Positions 53,403-63,297 of a stretch of 64,000 nt of DNA are shown here, in pieces. How positions within the stretch are numbered: the first letter of the stretch is position 1; every line of letters begins with the position of its first letter. The position numbers and the translations under genes are program-made. The stretch lies in the NCBI RefSeq assembly GCF_001439665.1, contig NZ_LMAK01000014.1:62001-126000 (forward strand), in the 5' to 3' direction. The stretch is from Formosa algae. GTDB lineage: Bacteria; Bacteroidota; Bacteroidia; Flavobacteriales; Flavobacteriaceae. The notes beneath the pieces are model-generated. The model ran no database searches. It saw nothing but the letters and a program-made list of their open reading frames with translations, and was not told the DNA's origin.

Positions 53403-54731
53403 TTACATAAATAGTAATTGTGTAAGAATGTAAATTGGTAATAAAATGATTAATGAAAATTTAATCATATATCCGAAGAAACTAGGCATTTTAATACCGT
53501 GATCTTCTGCAATAGATTTTACCATAAAGTTAGGACCATTTCCAATGTAAGTTAAAGCTCCAAAGAACACAGCACTTGTCGCAATGGCGCTTAGTATTTT
53601 TTCTGCAACGTTAGCAACTATAGGAATGCCATCTGCCACAGGTATACTAGACGCTACACTATGAAAGGCGACTGCAGTTGGTGTGTTATCAAGAAAGGCA
53701 CTAAGTATTCCTGTTGCATAATAAAACTGCCAAGCTTCAGTTAGTCCCATATCTGGCGCATGTTGTCTTAAAAAGATAAGGGTAGGTGTCATGGTAATGA
53801 AAATACCAATAAAGACTACGGCAACTTCAACAATAGGTCCCCATGAAAATTTATTTTTTGCACGTGTTTTTTCAGGTGTAGAAAAGAATGCAATTGCAGT
53901 TAATGTAAGTAGAATGAATTCTCTTAAATATTTCAACCAAAACGGCGCATCTTCTTTAGCCATTTGAGGAATAACATCGTGATTAATAAACGCTACAGAT
54001 AAAATAACTCCTAATAAATACACAAAGTTTAAAGCACCTGTAATACGTATAGGTTCTATTTCTCTAGCATCTGCTTCCAGATTACTTTTAGGTTCTTTTT
54101 TGTAATATTTAGTATCAACTATATAATAGATAATAAGTAATAGTGCACCTGTAAACGCCCATTCTGGGATTAGACTAAAGAACCACGTGAAACTTGCACC
54201 TCTTAAATACAACATTAATAATGGTGGATCTCCAAGTGGAGTTAGAAGTCCACCACAGTTAGCTACAGCTGCAATAAAGAATAATATGGTGTGCACGTTG
54301 TATTTTCTCTGGTGGTTGATAGAAATTACTGGACGTATAAGTAGCATTGCTGCTCCGGTTGTTCCCATAAATGAGGCCAAAAGGTATCCAATCCCTAAAA
54401 ATAAGGTGTTTACCCAAGGTTTTGCTTTAATATCTCCACTAAGGTGAATACCTCCAGTGATAACAAATAGTGAGGTTAGTAAAACAATAAAAGGGAAGTA
54501 ATCTCCTAAAATTTGATGTTTAAGATGTTCGGTAAGGCCCATAGTTACCAAATAATAAATTGTGGGTACACTTAAAATAATTGAAACAATAAATTTGTTT
54601 CGATTATTTTCCCACCATTCCTCTGCAATTAGAGGTCCGACAGCGATTGCGAGTAAGATAATAAAGAAAGGAATTGAGGGCCACAGAGGTATTTGCTGTA
54701 CTAATTCAGTACCATTAAGTAATAATAACAT
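53403..54731 (-). CDS. nhaD: NhaD-type sodium/proton antiporter
   Basis: 442 residues with about twelve membrane helices, an integral inner-membrane protein of the ion transporter (IT) superfamily. Characteristic segments are NCGGLLTPLGDPPLLMLYLRG, FLDNTPTAVAFHSVAS and FFGALTYIGNGPNFMVKSIAEDHGIKMPSFFGYM. It exchanges Na+ (or Li+) for H+, as expected for a marine bacterium. Monocistronic, with a strong terminator; a sulfate or dicarboxylate carrier is less likely given the NTPTA and GNGPN motifs. Confidence 0.9.
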   Translation of the reverse strand: MLLLLNGTELVQQIPLWPSIPFFIILLAIAVGPLIAEEWWENNRNKFIVSIILSVPTIYYLVTMGLTEHLKHQILGDYFPFIVLLTSLFVITGGIHLSGDIKAKPWVNTLFLGIGYLLASFMGTTGAAMLLIRPVISINHQRKYNVHTILFFIAAVANCGGLLTPLGDPPLLMLYLRGASFTWFFSLIPEWAFTGALLLIIYYIVDTKYYKKEPKSNLEADAREIEPIRITGALNFVYLLGVILSVAFINHDVIPQMAKEDAPFWLKYLREFILLTLTAIAFFSTPEKTRAKNKFSWGPIVEVAVVFIGIFITMTPTLIFLRQHAPDMGLTEAWQFYYATGILSAFLDNTPTAVAFHSVASSIPVADGIPIVANVAEKILSAIATSAVFFGALTYIGNGPNFMVKSIAEDHGIKMPSFFGYMIKFSLIILLPIYILTQLLFM

Positions 54732-55319
54732 GAGTTAATTGTTTGTAGAATGGTTTAGCTATTCTAATTGAGTTAATTTTTGTTTGTAAGGTCTTCTTAA
54801 TTTTTTTGGTGATTTTTAATTTTTACTTAAATAAATCCATAGTTTTTTGTGTTATTGTTGTTTTTTTGACAAATTAAGGCATAAAATAGTTTTATTTTTA
54901 TGACAAAAATCAGCAAGATGAATATGAATATTTTTTATAACAGTAAATTAGATAATAAGTAACTAAATTAATAAAACCTATGTTAAATTGCGATCAGAAG
55001 ATATGTTAAACTTTGAATAAGTTTAAGAAGTATGCTGACAGTTGCGTTTTTTTAGCTCCGCTTTTTATCAATTTTTGTATTCTTATTAGTCGTAGCCATA
55101 CTGTAACCTTTTGTAAGATGGACTGATATATAAGATGTTATAAATACGTTTTTTTACATTGATGAGTGACCGTATTAAAATTCTTGATCCTTAATTTGTT
55201 TGCCGCTAAGTTTTGTTAATGTTATGTTATATTCCCCGTAAACTCTAACAGAAGTCGTTTAAAGAAGTCTCTATTAAATAATATTTCTTTAATTTGCACC
55301 CATCTTTCTTAGATAGTTT
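54732..55319. other. Divergent intergenic region (588 bp)
   Basis: Lies between the antiporter and the His/Cys-rich protein gene. Very AT-rich, without a convincing open frame. A near-match -7 (TTAATTTG near 55290) could serve the 55320 gene. No Fur-like or regulon box was recognised by eye. Confidence 0.5.
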
Positions 55320-55646
55320 ATGGATTATAAAAAACAGATCGGCAAAAATATAGCCTCATTATTGCTTTTGGTAGCTTTAATGTTACCTACTGTTGTCCAA
55401 TTTGTTCATATTTTTGAAGATCATGAACATTATTCATGTACCGAACAAAAAGCTCACATTCATAAATCGGTCACCAAGTGTGAAATTTGTAGTTTTCATT
55501 TGGCTTCTTTTAAGTATGATATTTTTGAATATCCTGACTTATTAATTACAGAAGTTCCTGTAAAACCTGTAGCAAACTTTATTGCATTACACTGTCATGC
55601 TTTTGGAACTACTAATACTCAACTTCGAGCACCACCTATTTCATAA
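55320..55646 (+). CDS. Small exported His/Cys-rich protein
   Basis: 108 residues. A basic start (DYKKQIGK) and hydrophobic segment (about 12-28) form a signal peptide or anchor. The mature part is rich in potential metal ligands: HIFEDHEHYSC, then KAHIH, then CEICSFH, and HCHAF near the end. Small proteins of this kind often precede TonB receptor genes in Bacteroidota and may handle copper, zinc or another metal; that role is an inference. 222 bp upstream of the TonB receptor start. Confidence 0.7.
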   Translation: MDYKKQIGKNIASLLLLVALMLPTVVQFVHIFEDHEHYSCTEQKAHIHKSVTKCEICSFHLASFKYDIFEYPDLLITEVPVKPVANFIALHCHAFGTTNTQLRAPPIS

Positions 55647-55868
55647 TTCTATCTTGTTTATTAGATCTTAAGGTCACATATGCTATATAAATTTGCTTAT
55701 TAATTGCAAGGTTTTATATGTGTCTTAGTCTTAATCTATAAACATTCTATATTCTGTTACTTAAAATGTTATGCATAATCATAAGCTTGTAAACCTATTG
55801 GTTATACGTTAATTGTGTATAAGAATTTAACTAACAATACACTCAAATTAAGTAAATCTATATTTTTT

Positions 55869-58268
55869 ATGCGTATATATGTACTAGTCATATTGTTATG
55901 TTTCAGTATGTCTGCTCTATCACAAACTTGTGATAATACCCTTTCCGGTACCGTAAAAGACTCTCATGATGGTTCTCTATTAGTTGGAGCCACAGTAATT
56001 ATTGCTGGGACCGAACAAGCCGTGCAAACCAATTTAGATGGTGAGTATGTTTTTAATCATTTATGCGACGGAACTTACGATATACAGGTATCTCATCCGT
56101 TTTGTGAGACGCAAGGTTTTAGCGTTAAAGTTGATGAAAACACTGTGAAAATTTTTAGGTTAGAACATCACCTAGAAGAACTTAATGAAGTTATTGTAGA
56201 AGGTCATGCTTACGGAGATAAATCTAAAACACTTGTAGAAAGCACCATTTCAAAAGAGAAATTAGAAGCATTTAACGGTGCAACACTTGGAGATGCTTTA
56301 AATAGTTTGAGTGGCGTATCGTCTTTAAACTCTGGTAACGCTATTGTTAAACCAGTTGTTAACGGGTTACATAGTAGTCGTGTTATTGTAATTAATAACG
56401 GCGTACGTATGGAAGACCAAGAATGGGGTGTAGAACATGCGCCTAATATGGATGTTAATGCCGTGGGAAACCTAACACTTATAAAAGGGGCAGGCGCTTT
56501 GCAATATAGCGGAGATGCTGTTGGAGGTGTGATTGTTGCAGAAGCCGCAAAGGTACCTGTTAAAGATACACTCTATGGAAAAACAATTCTTACAGGAGCA
56601 TCTAACGGACGTGGTGGTTCGGTAACTTCTCAACTAACTAAGAGTTATCAAAATGGTTGGTATGGTTCTGTACAGGGGACTTACAAGCGCTTAGGTGATT
56701 TTGAAGCACCGGATTATGTGCTTAGTAACACGGGAACATCTGAACGTAATGCTTCTTTTAATTTTGGTCTCAATCGATTTGATTATGGGGTAGAAGCCTA
56801 TTATTCATACTTTAAAAATGAAATCGGAATTTTAAGCGCCTCTCATATTGGTGGTGCTTCAGATTTAGTGAGTGCCATTAACAGTGATGTACCCTTAATT
56901 ATTAATGATTTTACGTATGATATTTCAGAACCTAGGCAAGATATTACCCACCATTTAGCACGTGTAAAAGGGTTTAAAACATTTGAAAATTTAGGTAAAC
57001 TGAGTTTGCAATATGATTTTCAGCGTAATAATAGATTAGAATATGATATTAGAACCGGTTCAGACAGTGGTAAAGCATCTGTAGATCTAGAACTGACCAC
57101 GCATACGCTTAGTCTCGATTTAGACTCTCATTTAAAAGATGGTATAAAACTAAAAACAGGTATAAAAGCCAGTTACCAAGATAATTTTGCAGATCCCAAT
57201 ACAGGTGTACGACGCTTAATACCGGATTACGATAAGTACGATTTAGGCGTGTACGCTATTCTAGATTACCCAATTAATAATGATTGGGTTGTTGAAGCTG
57301 GTGGACGTTTTGATTACAGTTTTATGGATGCCTATAAATATTATAAAACTTCGTTTTGGGAATCTAGAAATTACGACGAATTGTATCCAGATATTGTAGT
57401 CGAAGAGTTCGATAATCAAATTTTAACGCATCCAGAATTACACTTTTATAATCCTTCGGTAACCTTAGGGACAACTTATAATTTTGGAGAATCGTATCAG
57501 TTGTTTTTTAATTATGCTTTAGCTTCAAGAGCGCCAAATGCTTCAGAATTATTTAGTGAAGGCTTGCACCATTCGGCATCTAGGATAGAATATGGCGACT
57601 TGAGTTTTAATTCAGAAATCGGACATAAATTTATACTAACATTTCAACGAAATAATAAAGACTTCAATTTTTCTGTAAGTCCGTTTATAAATACCATTAA
57701 AGATTTTATTGTTATAGAACCAACCTCTATAGAAACTACGGTAAGAGGAAGTTTTCAGGTGTGGGAATACAGACAAACAGATGCACAACTTTTTGGTGTA
57801 GATATAGATGCGTCTTATGCTTTTACTAATAATTTCCGTTACAACTATCAGTTCTCTTTAGTAAAAGGTTACGACCGTTCTCAAGACGAACCGTTAATAA
57901 GCATGCCGCCTATAAACATGAAAAATGAAATTGTATATCAGAATCCGAAATTAAATAATTTAAGATTAGCCTTACAAAGTGAGTTTGTATTCCGTCAAAA
58001 CGAATATCCAGATAATAATTTTGAAGTCTATATCGCAGAAACAGAAAGTACAGAACTTGTAGATATAAGCACACCTCCAGATGCTTATCATTTACTAAAT
58101 TTTAACTCCAGCATAGATCTTAACGTGAATGAAAAATCTAAGTTAAGTTTAGGGTTTGGAGTAACAAATCTATTAAATACCTCTTACAGAGATTACCTAA
58201 ATAGTATGCGTTATTATGCAGACGATTTGGGTAGAAATTTTTTACTAAATATTAAATTCAATTATTAA
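55869..58268 (+). CDS. TonB-dependent outer-membrane receptor
   Basis: 799 residues from ATG 55869, which gives a clean signal peptide (MRIYVLVILLCFSMSALSQ); a GTG at 55815 would spoil it. An N-terminal carboxypeptidase regulatory-like domain (about 22-105) precedes the plug (about 115-225, with GDALNSLSGVSSLNSGN and IKGAGALQYSGDAVGGVIV) and a 22-strand barrel ending in a Phe-Asn-Tyr terminus. No SusD partner follows, so it is not a polysaccharide SusCD pair. With the His/Cys-rich protein upstream and a lipoprotein downstream, a metal or metal-chelate substrate is the best inference. Confidence 0.9.
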   Translation: MRIYVLVILLCFSMSALSQTCDNTLSGTVKDSHDGSLLVGATVIIAGTEQAVQTNLDGEYVFNHLCDGTYDIQVSHPFCETQGFSVKVDENTVKIFRLEHHLEELNEVIVEGHAYGDKSKTLVESTISKEKLEAFNGATLGDALNSLSGVSSLNSGNAIVKPVVNGLHSSRVIVINNGVRMEDQEWGVEHAPNMDVNAVGNLTLIKGAGALQYSGDAVGGVIVAEAAKVPVKDTLYGKTILTGASNGRGGSVTSQLTKSYQNGWYGSVQGTYKRLGDFEAPDYVLSNTGTSERNASFNFGLNRFDYGVEAYYSYFKNEIGILSASHIGGASDLVSAINSDVPLIINDFTYDISEPRQDITHHLARVKGFKTFENLGKLSLQYDFQRNNRLEYDIRTGSDSGKASVDLELTTHTLSLDLDSHLKDGIKLKTGIKASYQDNFADPNTGVRRLIPDYDKYDLGVYAILDYPINNDWVVEAGGRFDYSFMDAYKYYKTSFWESRNYDELYPDIVVEEFDNQILTHPELHFYNPSVTLGTTYNFGESYQLFFNYALASRAPNASELFSEGLHHSASRIEYGDLSFNSEIGHKFILTFQRNNKDFNFSVSPFINTIKDFIVIEPTSIETTVRGSFQVWEYRQTDAQLFGVDIDASYAFTNNFRYNYQFSLVKGYDRSQDEPLISMPPINMKNEIVYQNPKLNNLRLALQSEFVFRQNEYPDNNFEVYIAETESTELVDISTPPDAYHLLNFNSSIDLNVNEKSKLSLGFGVTNLLNTSYRDYLNSMRYYADDLGRNFLLNIKFNY

Positions 58269-58288
58269 ATATTAAATCAAAAACAGCA

Positions 58289-58876
58289 ATGAAAAAAGGA
58301 AAATTTTTAAAATTAAGCCAAATGAATACAGTAAAGTTATTTACTGCAGCCTTATTTGCAACTGTATTATTTACATCATGTTCTAGTGACGATGATACTC
58401 CCGAAATAGTTAACGAAGAAGAAGTCATTACTACGCTTACAGTAACATTAACACCTTCTGGAACAGGAGATGTTATTACCTTACAAACACAAGATTTAGA
58501 TGGAGATGGTCCTGACGATCCAGTGATTACTGTGTCTGGAAATTTAATTTCAGGTGAGGTTTACCAAGGTAGCATTGAACTTTTAAACGAAACTGTAGAT
58601 CCTGCTGAAGATATTACAGAAGAAGTAGAAGATGAAAGTGACGAGCACCAATTTTTCTATACTGTAGCTAGTACTTTAGATGTTTCAACAGAGTATACAA
58701 GTTTTGATGATGATGGAAATCCATTAGGAACAACATTTACACTTACAGCGGGAGCAGCAAGTACTGGTAACTTAACTTTTACATTAATTCATGAGCCAAC
58801 AAAACCAAATGATGGTTTAACAGATGCTGGCGGAGAAACAGATGCAGAAGCAACATTTAGTGTTACAGTAGAATAA
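58289..58876 (+). CDS. Lipoprotein encoded with the TonB receptor
   Basis: 195 residues from 58289, or 184 from the second ATG at 58322, which gives the neater lipoprotein signal MNTVKLFTAALFATVLFTSC. The acylated Cys is followed by SSDDD, the usual surface-export signal of Bacteroidota lipoproteins. The rest is a Thr/Gly/Asp-rich beta sandwich with LDGDGPDDP and DDDGNPLG, possibly calcium-binding. It lies 20 bp after the receptor gene and is probably its surface-exposed ligand-capture partner. Confidence 0.8.
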   Translation: MKKGKFLKLSQMNTVKLFTAALFATVLFTSCSSDDDTPEIVNEEEVITTLTVTLTPSGTGDVITLQTQDLDGDGPDDPVITVSGNLISGEVYQGSIELLNETVDPAEDITEEVEDESDEHQFFYTVASTLDVSTEYTSFDDDGNPLGTTFTLTAGAASTGNLTFTLIHEPTKPNDGLTDAGGETDAEATFSVTVE

Positions 58877-58894
58877 TTATAAAATTCTAAACTT

Positions 58895-58934
58895 AAAAAA
58901 AAGCTCTTAACTAGAATGTTAAGAGCTTTTTTTT
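58895..58934 (+). terminator. Rho-independent terminator
   Basis: Long stem with AAGCTCTTAAC (58901-58911) pairing with GTTAAGAGCTT (58918-58928), extended by A/T runs, and a run of eight T. Ends the receptor-lipoprotein operon. Confidence 0.9.
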
Positions 58935-59202
58935 GTGCTAAATAAAAGGCACAAAAAATTATTAAAAGGCTATAAAAAATCAACATTTAAAATTAGTGCG
59001 AATTTGGTGTTTCAAATTTTAGTAAAACATCACTTATTTCGTGTCACTTTTCGGATATACTAGGAGATAGTTAAGTATGTGAAAGTCATTTTTAAGAGTA
59101 AAAACATTAAAATAAAATTCTATTCACCTACGGTAAACTACCATTCGTCTACACTAATAGTCTCGCTATCGATTAGAAAATGAAAAATTAGCTTTTACAT
59201 AC

Positions 59203-59210
59203 TATGTTTG
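59203..59210 (+). promoter_or_regulatory. Putative -7 box of the signalling operon
   Basis: TATGTTTG is a perfect TAnnTTTG, 23 bp before the receiver-protein start. A clear -33 TTTG is not seen upstream. The rest of 58935-59233 holds no gene. Confidence 0.5.
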
Positions 59211-59233
59211 TAATTCTCTAAAAAATAGCTAAA

Positions 59234-59647
59234 ATGACACACGTTTTAAAAATATTACTTATCGAAGATGATATGATCGAAGTTATGAAACTAAACCGAT
59301 CAATTTCATCACTAAAATTAAATCATAAAATCATTGAAGCTAATAATGGTGAAGATGCTTTGAAAATTTTAGAGAGAAAAGAGGACTTACCCGATATAAT
59401 TTTATTAGATTTAAATATGCCAAAAATTAATGGCATTGAATTTTTAAATATTCTGAAACAAGACGATGTTTTAAAATACATTCCTACTATTATATTGACG
59501 ACCTCTAGTAATCAAAAAGATTTATTAGAATGTTATAAAATAGGTGTTGCAGGTTATGTGTTAAAACCTTTAAAATATGAGGAATACGTGTCTAAAATCG
59601 AAAAGCTTTTAGCCTATTGGAGTATTAACGAATTAAAAAAAATGTAA
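59234..59647 (+). CDS. Single-domain response regulator (REC only)
   Basis: 137 residues, a complete receiver domain without output domain. Acidic pair E11/D12-D13, phospho-acceptor D59 in ILLDLNMPKING, Thr/Ser of ILTTSS, and Lys in VLKPLK. Resembles Rcp1-type regulators that pair with phytochrome-like or PAS kinases. It is the first gene of the operon and overlaps the H-NOX start by one base (TAATG), so it is likely phosphorylated by the downstream kinases. Confidence 0.9.
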   Translation: MTHVLKILLIEDDMIEVMKLNRSISSLKLNHKIIEANNGEDALKILERKEDLPDIILLDLNMPKINGIEFLNILKQDDVLKYIPTIILTTSSNQKDLLECYKIGVAGYVLKPLKYEEYVSKIEKLLAYWSINELKKM

Positions 59648-60186
59648 TGAAAGGTATCGTTTTTACTGAGTTTTTAGATTTAGTTGAAGCTAAATTTGGA
59701 TTAGAAATGGTCGATAAAATTATCACTGAATCTAATTTGGAATCTGAAGGGATATATACTTCTGTTGGAACGTATAAGTTTTCAGAAATGTTACAATTGC
59801 TTCAGCATTTAAGTGAACATACAGATATTTCTATAGACGATTTACTGTTGGTGTATGCCGAACATTTTTTTAGTGTTATTGAGCGCAGTTATCCAGGTTT
59901 GCTAAATACATATAGCGATCCTTTAGAGATGTTATCTTCTATAGAAAATCATATTCATATAGAAGTTAGAAAAATTTATCCAGACGCCGAGCTTCCCACA
60001 TTTGAAGTTGTCGATAAAACCCAAGATTCACTCGTATTAATATACAAATCGAATCGCGCAATGCATCATTTTGGGTTAGGTTTAATGAATAAAACGTTCG
60101 AGCATTTTAATACTAAAGCCAGCATTGTATTAGAAAAGATTAAGGACGATGGTACAGAAGTAAAGTTTACGATACACAAAATATAA
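59647..60186 (+). CDS. H-NOX heme nitric-oxide/oxygen sensor
   Basis: 179 residues, stand-alone H-NOX domain. The heme-propionate motif Y133-x-S135-x-R137 is intact (YKSNR), and a proximal His lies in ENHIHIEVRKIYPDAELPTF (H104, or H102). Such proteins bind NO through ferrous heme and inhibit a partner histidine kinase. Here a PAS kinase gene follows with a one-base overlap (TAATG). This is the usual pairing in facultative bacteria, and it ties the kinase to NO sensing. Confidence 0.9.
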   Translation: MKGIVFTEFLDLVEAKFGLEMVDKIITESNLESEGIYTSVGTYKFSEMLQLLQHLSEHTDISIDDLLLVYAEHFFSVIERSYPGLLNTYSDPLEMLSSIENHIHIEVRKIYPDAELPTFEVVDKTQDSLVLIYKSNRAMHHFGLGLMNKTFEHFNTKASIVLEKIKDDGTEVKFTIHKI

Positions 60187-62162
60187 TGAGTCAAGATAAG
60201 ATAGATATTTTACAACGGGCATTAGCTCGAGAAAAAGCGGCAAGAAAACAAGCCGAATCTATCTTAGAAAAAAAATCAGCAGAATTATACGAAACCAATC
60301 AGAAGTTAGAACAATCGTATACCGAGCTTGAAACCATACTTTCCAAAAAAGATTCTCAATTACAAGGTGTGTTTGAGAATATTGTCGATGCCTATTTAAT
60401 AATGGACTTGTTTGGCAACGTTCTAAAAATGAATGATGCCGCACTGCAATTATTAGGATTTAAAGTAGATCAAACCGACTTTAACCTTATGAGTATGGTG
60501 CAGCCTAGCGATTTAGAGCGGGTTAATAAGTCGTTTAAATCGCTATTAGAGAAAGGCACATTAACAGATTTTGAAATTAAAATAAAGACCTGTTTAAACG
60601 TAGAAAAGCTGGTACATATAAATGCCAGTATCATTTTTCATAACAAGGTGCCAATAGCAGCACAAGGTATTATTAGAGATATTACTAAAGACAAAGAGGC
60701 TGAAGACAAACTTAAAGAATCTGAAAACAGACTGGCCACTTTAATTCTTAATTTAGATAGTGGAGTTGTTTTAGAAGATGAAAATCGAAAAATTGTACTC
60801 ACCAATAAAAAATTCACCGATTTATTTAATATAGACGCTTCTCCAAGCGAATTAATTGGTTTAGACTGCCAAGAAGCAGCAAAACAAAACAGTTTATTAT
60901 TTAAAAATCCAGAAGCTTTTCTAGCACGGATGGATGATATCGATCACAAAAAAGAAACGGTTTTAGGCGATGAATTGGATATGGTAGATGGAAAAATTCT
61001 AGAAAGAAACTATATTCCCATTATTCATGGCGACCAATCTAAAGGGTATTTATGGACCTTTAAAGATGTTACGCTTAACAGAACTTATAGAAAGAGTTTA
61101 GAGACAGAAAAACAGAAATATTATAATATTATCTCTAACATGAATCTAGGTTTGGTAGAACTGGATTTAGATGATAAAATTTTGATGGTCAATCAGACTT
61201 TTATTAACATGACCGGATATACTGAAGCCGAACTTATCGGGGTTAAAGGCAAGGATCTTTTTCCTGTACATGAAGATAAACGTATTATAGAAGAGCAAAT
61301 TAAAGCTCGAAAAAAAGGAAAAACTGCATCTTACGAATTGCGTATAAACGACAAGCAAGGGAATGTAAGATACTGGCTTATTAGTGGTGCTCCTAATTAT
61401 GATTTAGAAGGTAATATTATAGGATCTATTGGATTGAATTTTGATATCACAGAAATAAAAAATCTAGAATTTCAAAAAGAAAACCTGCTGTCAGAACTGG
61501 CTAAAAGTAATAACGAATTACAAGAGTATGCACATATAGTCTCTCACGATTTAAAATCGCCTTTACGCAGTATTAATGCTTTGGTAAGTTGGATAAAAGA
61601 AGACAATACAGATAAATTAGATGCTGCAAGTATTCAGAATTTTGATTTAATAGAAGTCACCTTAGAAAAAATGGAGCAATTAATTACAGACATTTTAGAT
61701 TACTCTAGTATAGGTGCAGAAGAGAGCGATAAAATAGAAATTAATACGCAAGACTTAGTCGAAGATTTAATAGAGATTTTATACATTCCAGAACACATTT
61801 CGGTTCAAATAACCAATACACTGCCGATGGTTTTAGGACATAAAACAAAGTTGCAACAGGTGTTTCAAAATTTAATAAGTAACTCGGTTAAATTTATTGA
61901 TAAACCGCAAGGTATAATACAAATTTCAGCAGAAACGTTAAGCGATTCGTATCAGTTTTCTATTCAAGATAATGGTATGGGAATAGCGCCTCAATTTCAC
62001 GATAAAATATTCAAAGTATTTCATTCTTTACAACACAGTAAAGATTCATCTGGTATCGGACTCTCTATCGTACAAAAAATAGTACATATGCATGATGGTA
62101 AAATTTGGTTAGAGAGTGAACCTAATATCGGAACCACGTTTACTTTCACAATAAAAAAATAG
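60186..62162 (+). CDS. Multi-PAS sensor histidine kinase
   Basis: 658 residues, cytoplasmic (no membrane helix). An N-terminal coiled coil (about 1-55) leads to three PAS-type domains (about 60-180, 185-300 and 310-430), the last with ITEIKNLEFQKENL as a linker. The HisKA H-box is EYAHIVSHDLKSPLRSI; the HATPase part has NLISNSVKFI, QDNGMGI and SGIGLSIVQKIV. It is encoded directly after H-NOX, which probably controls it, and can phosphorylate the REC protein at the operon start. Confidence 0.92.
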   Translation: MSQDKIDILQRALAREKAARKQAESILEKKSAELYETNQKLEQSYTELETILSKKDSQLQGVFENIVDAYLIMDLFGNVLKMNDAALQLLGFKVDQTDFNLMSMVQPSDLERVNKSFKSLLEKGTLTDFEIKIKTCLNVEKLVHINASIIFHNKVPIAAQGIIRDITKDKEAEDKLKESENRLATLILNLDSGVVLEDENRKIVLTNKKFTDLFNIDASPSELIGLDCQEAAKQNSLLFKNPEAFLARMDDIDHKKETVLGDELDMVDGKILERNYIPIIHGDQSKGYLWTFKDVTLNRTYRKSLETEKQKYYNIISNMNLGLVELDLDDKILMVNQTFINMTGYTEAELIGVKGKDLFPVHEDKRIIEEQIKARKKGKTASYELRINDKQGNVRYWLISGAPNYDLEGNIIGSIGLNFDITEIKNLEFQKENLLSELAKSNNELQEYAHIVSHDLKSPLRSINALVSWIKEDNTDKLDAASIQNFDLIEVTLEKMEQLITDILDYSSIGAEESDKIEINTQDLVEDLIEILYIPEHISVQITNTLPMVLGHKTKLQQVFQNLISNSVKFIDKPQGIIQISAETLSDSYQFSIQDNGMGIAPQFHDKIFKVFHSLQHSKDSSGIGLSIVQKIVHMHDGKIWLESEPNIGTTFTFTIKK

Positions 62163-62163
62163 A

Positions 62164-63297
62164 ATGAAAATAGTACAGTTAACAAGAACAGCATCTTCCG
62201 ATTGGAAGTATTTAAGTGCAGACACTACACTTGTAAAACCACTTGTTTTGGTTTTTGGAAGTCGGTTACTCTTAGAACAAGAAGGCGTTTTTAACGAGGT
62301 TAAAACCCTTTTTCCTGATGGCGAAATTGTATTTGGCTCTTCTTGTGCAGATATTACTGCCAATTGTGTTAATGAAAATGCCATTACTATAACAGCCATA
62401 GCATTCGAAAAAAGTACATTTCAAATACGGACGAGTAATGTGTTACATACCGATTATGATGGTTTTAAAACAGGACACGATTTAATACAAAAATTTCCTA
62501 AAGAAAACCTTAAATATGTGTTTGTGATTTCTGAAGGGAGTTTTATTAACGGAAGCGATTTAACTAAAGGCATGAATTATGCCACACACGATAATTTATT
62601 AATTACGGGCGCTTTATGTGGCGATTCAGACCGGTTTGAAAAGACACTGTCTTCGTATAACGAAAATCCCAAACCTGGTGAAATTGTTGCCGTGGGCTTA
62701 TACGGTGACTCTTTAGAGATTTCATTTTCTATTTATGGCGGGTGGACACCTTTTGGTCCTGAGCGTATGGTAACTAAATCTGAAGGCAATGTGCTGTTCG
62801 AGTTAGACAATCTTCCAGCTTTAGATATTTATAAAAAGTATTTGGGCGAAAAATCTAAAGAACTTCCAGGTGCTGCTTTATTATATCCTTTAAACGTTAA
62901 ATGTGCCAATGAAAAACAATCTATTGTTCGCTCTATTTTAAATATAGATGAAGAGCAGAATGCCATGATACTTGCTGGCGATATACCTGAAAATTCAAAA
63001 GTTCAACTCATGATGACTAATGTTGATAATATTGCAAATGCATCAGAACGCGCTGCACAACAAGCATTAGGTTTAAGAGAAAAGAAACCCGAGTTGGCCA
63101 TGTTAGTGAGTTGTATTGGAAGGAAGTTAGTGCTAGATCAGCGTGTAGAAGAAGAAATAGAAGAAGTCACCCAAGTTATTGGAGCAGATATTGCTGTTAC
63201 TGGACTGTATTCTTATGGAGAAATAGCGCCTTTTCATGGCGAAGTTTCATGCCAGTTACATAACCAAACCATGACGGTTACTTTATTGAGCGAATAA
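62164..63297 (+). CDS. FIST-domain protein (FIST_N plus FIST_C)
   Basis: 377 residues. The FIST_N part (about 1-210) includes VLVFGSRLLL, GEIVFGSSCADIT and LLITGALCGDSD. The FIST_C part (about 220-377) includes LPALDIYKKYLG and ends SYGEIAPFHGEVSCQLHNQTMTVTLL. FIST domains are thought to bind small ligands such as amino acids and act as input modules. Here a separate protein is encoded next to two kinases, apparently the sensory partner of the following kinase, whose gene overlaps by one base. Confidence 0.9.
   Translation: MKIVQLTRTASSDWKYLSADTTLVKPLVLVFGSRLLLEQEGVFNEVKTLFPDGEIVFGSSCADITANCVNENAITITAIAFEKSTFQIRTSNVLHTDYDGFKTGHDLIQKFPKENLKYVFVISEGSFINGSDLTKGMNYATHDNLLITGALCGDSDRFEKTLSSYNENPKPGEIVAVGLYGDSLEISFSIYGGWTPFGPERMVTKSEGNVLFELDNLPALDIYKKYLGEKSKELPGAALLYPLNVKCANEKQSIVRSILNIDEEQNAMILAGDIPENSKVQLMMTNVDNIANASERAAQQALGLREKKPELAMLVSCIGRKLVLDQRVEEEIEEVTQVIGADIAVTGLYSYGEIAPFHGEVSCQLHNQTMTVTLLSE

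Noticed and set aside
55815-55868. GTG start for the TonB receptor
   Set aside because: It adds 18 polar residues before the signal peptide; ATG 55869 gives a standard signal peptide.
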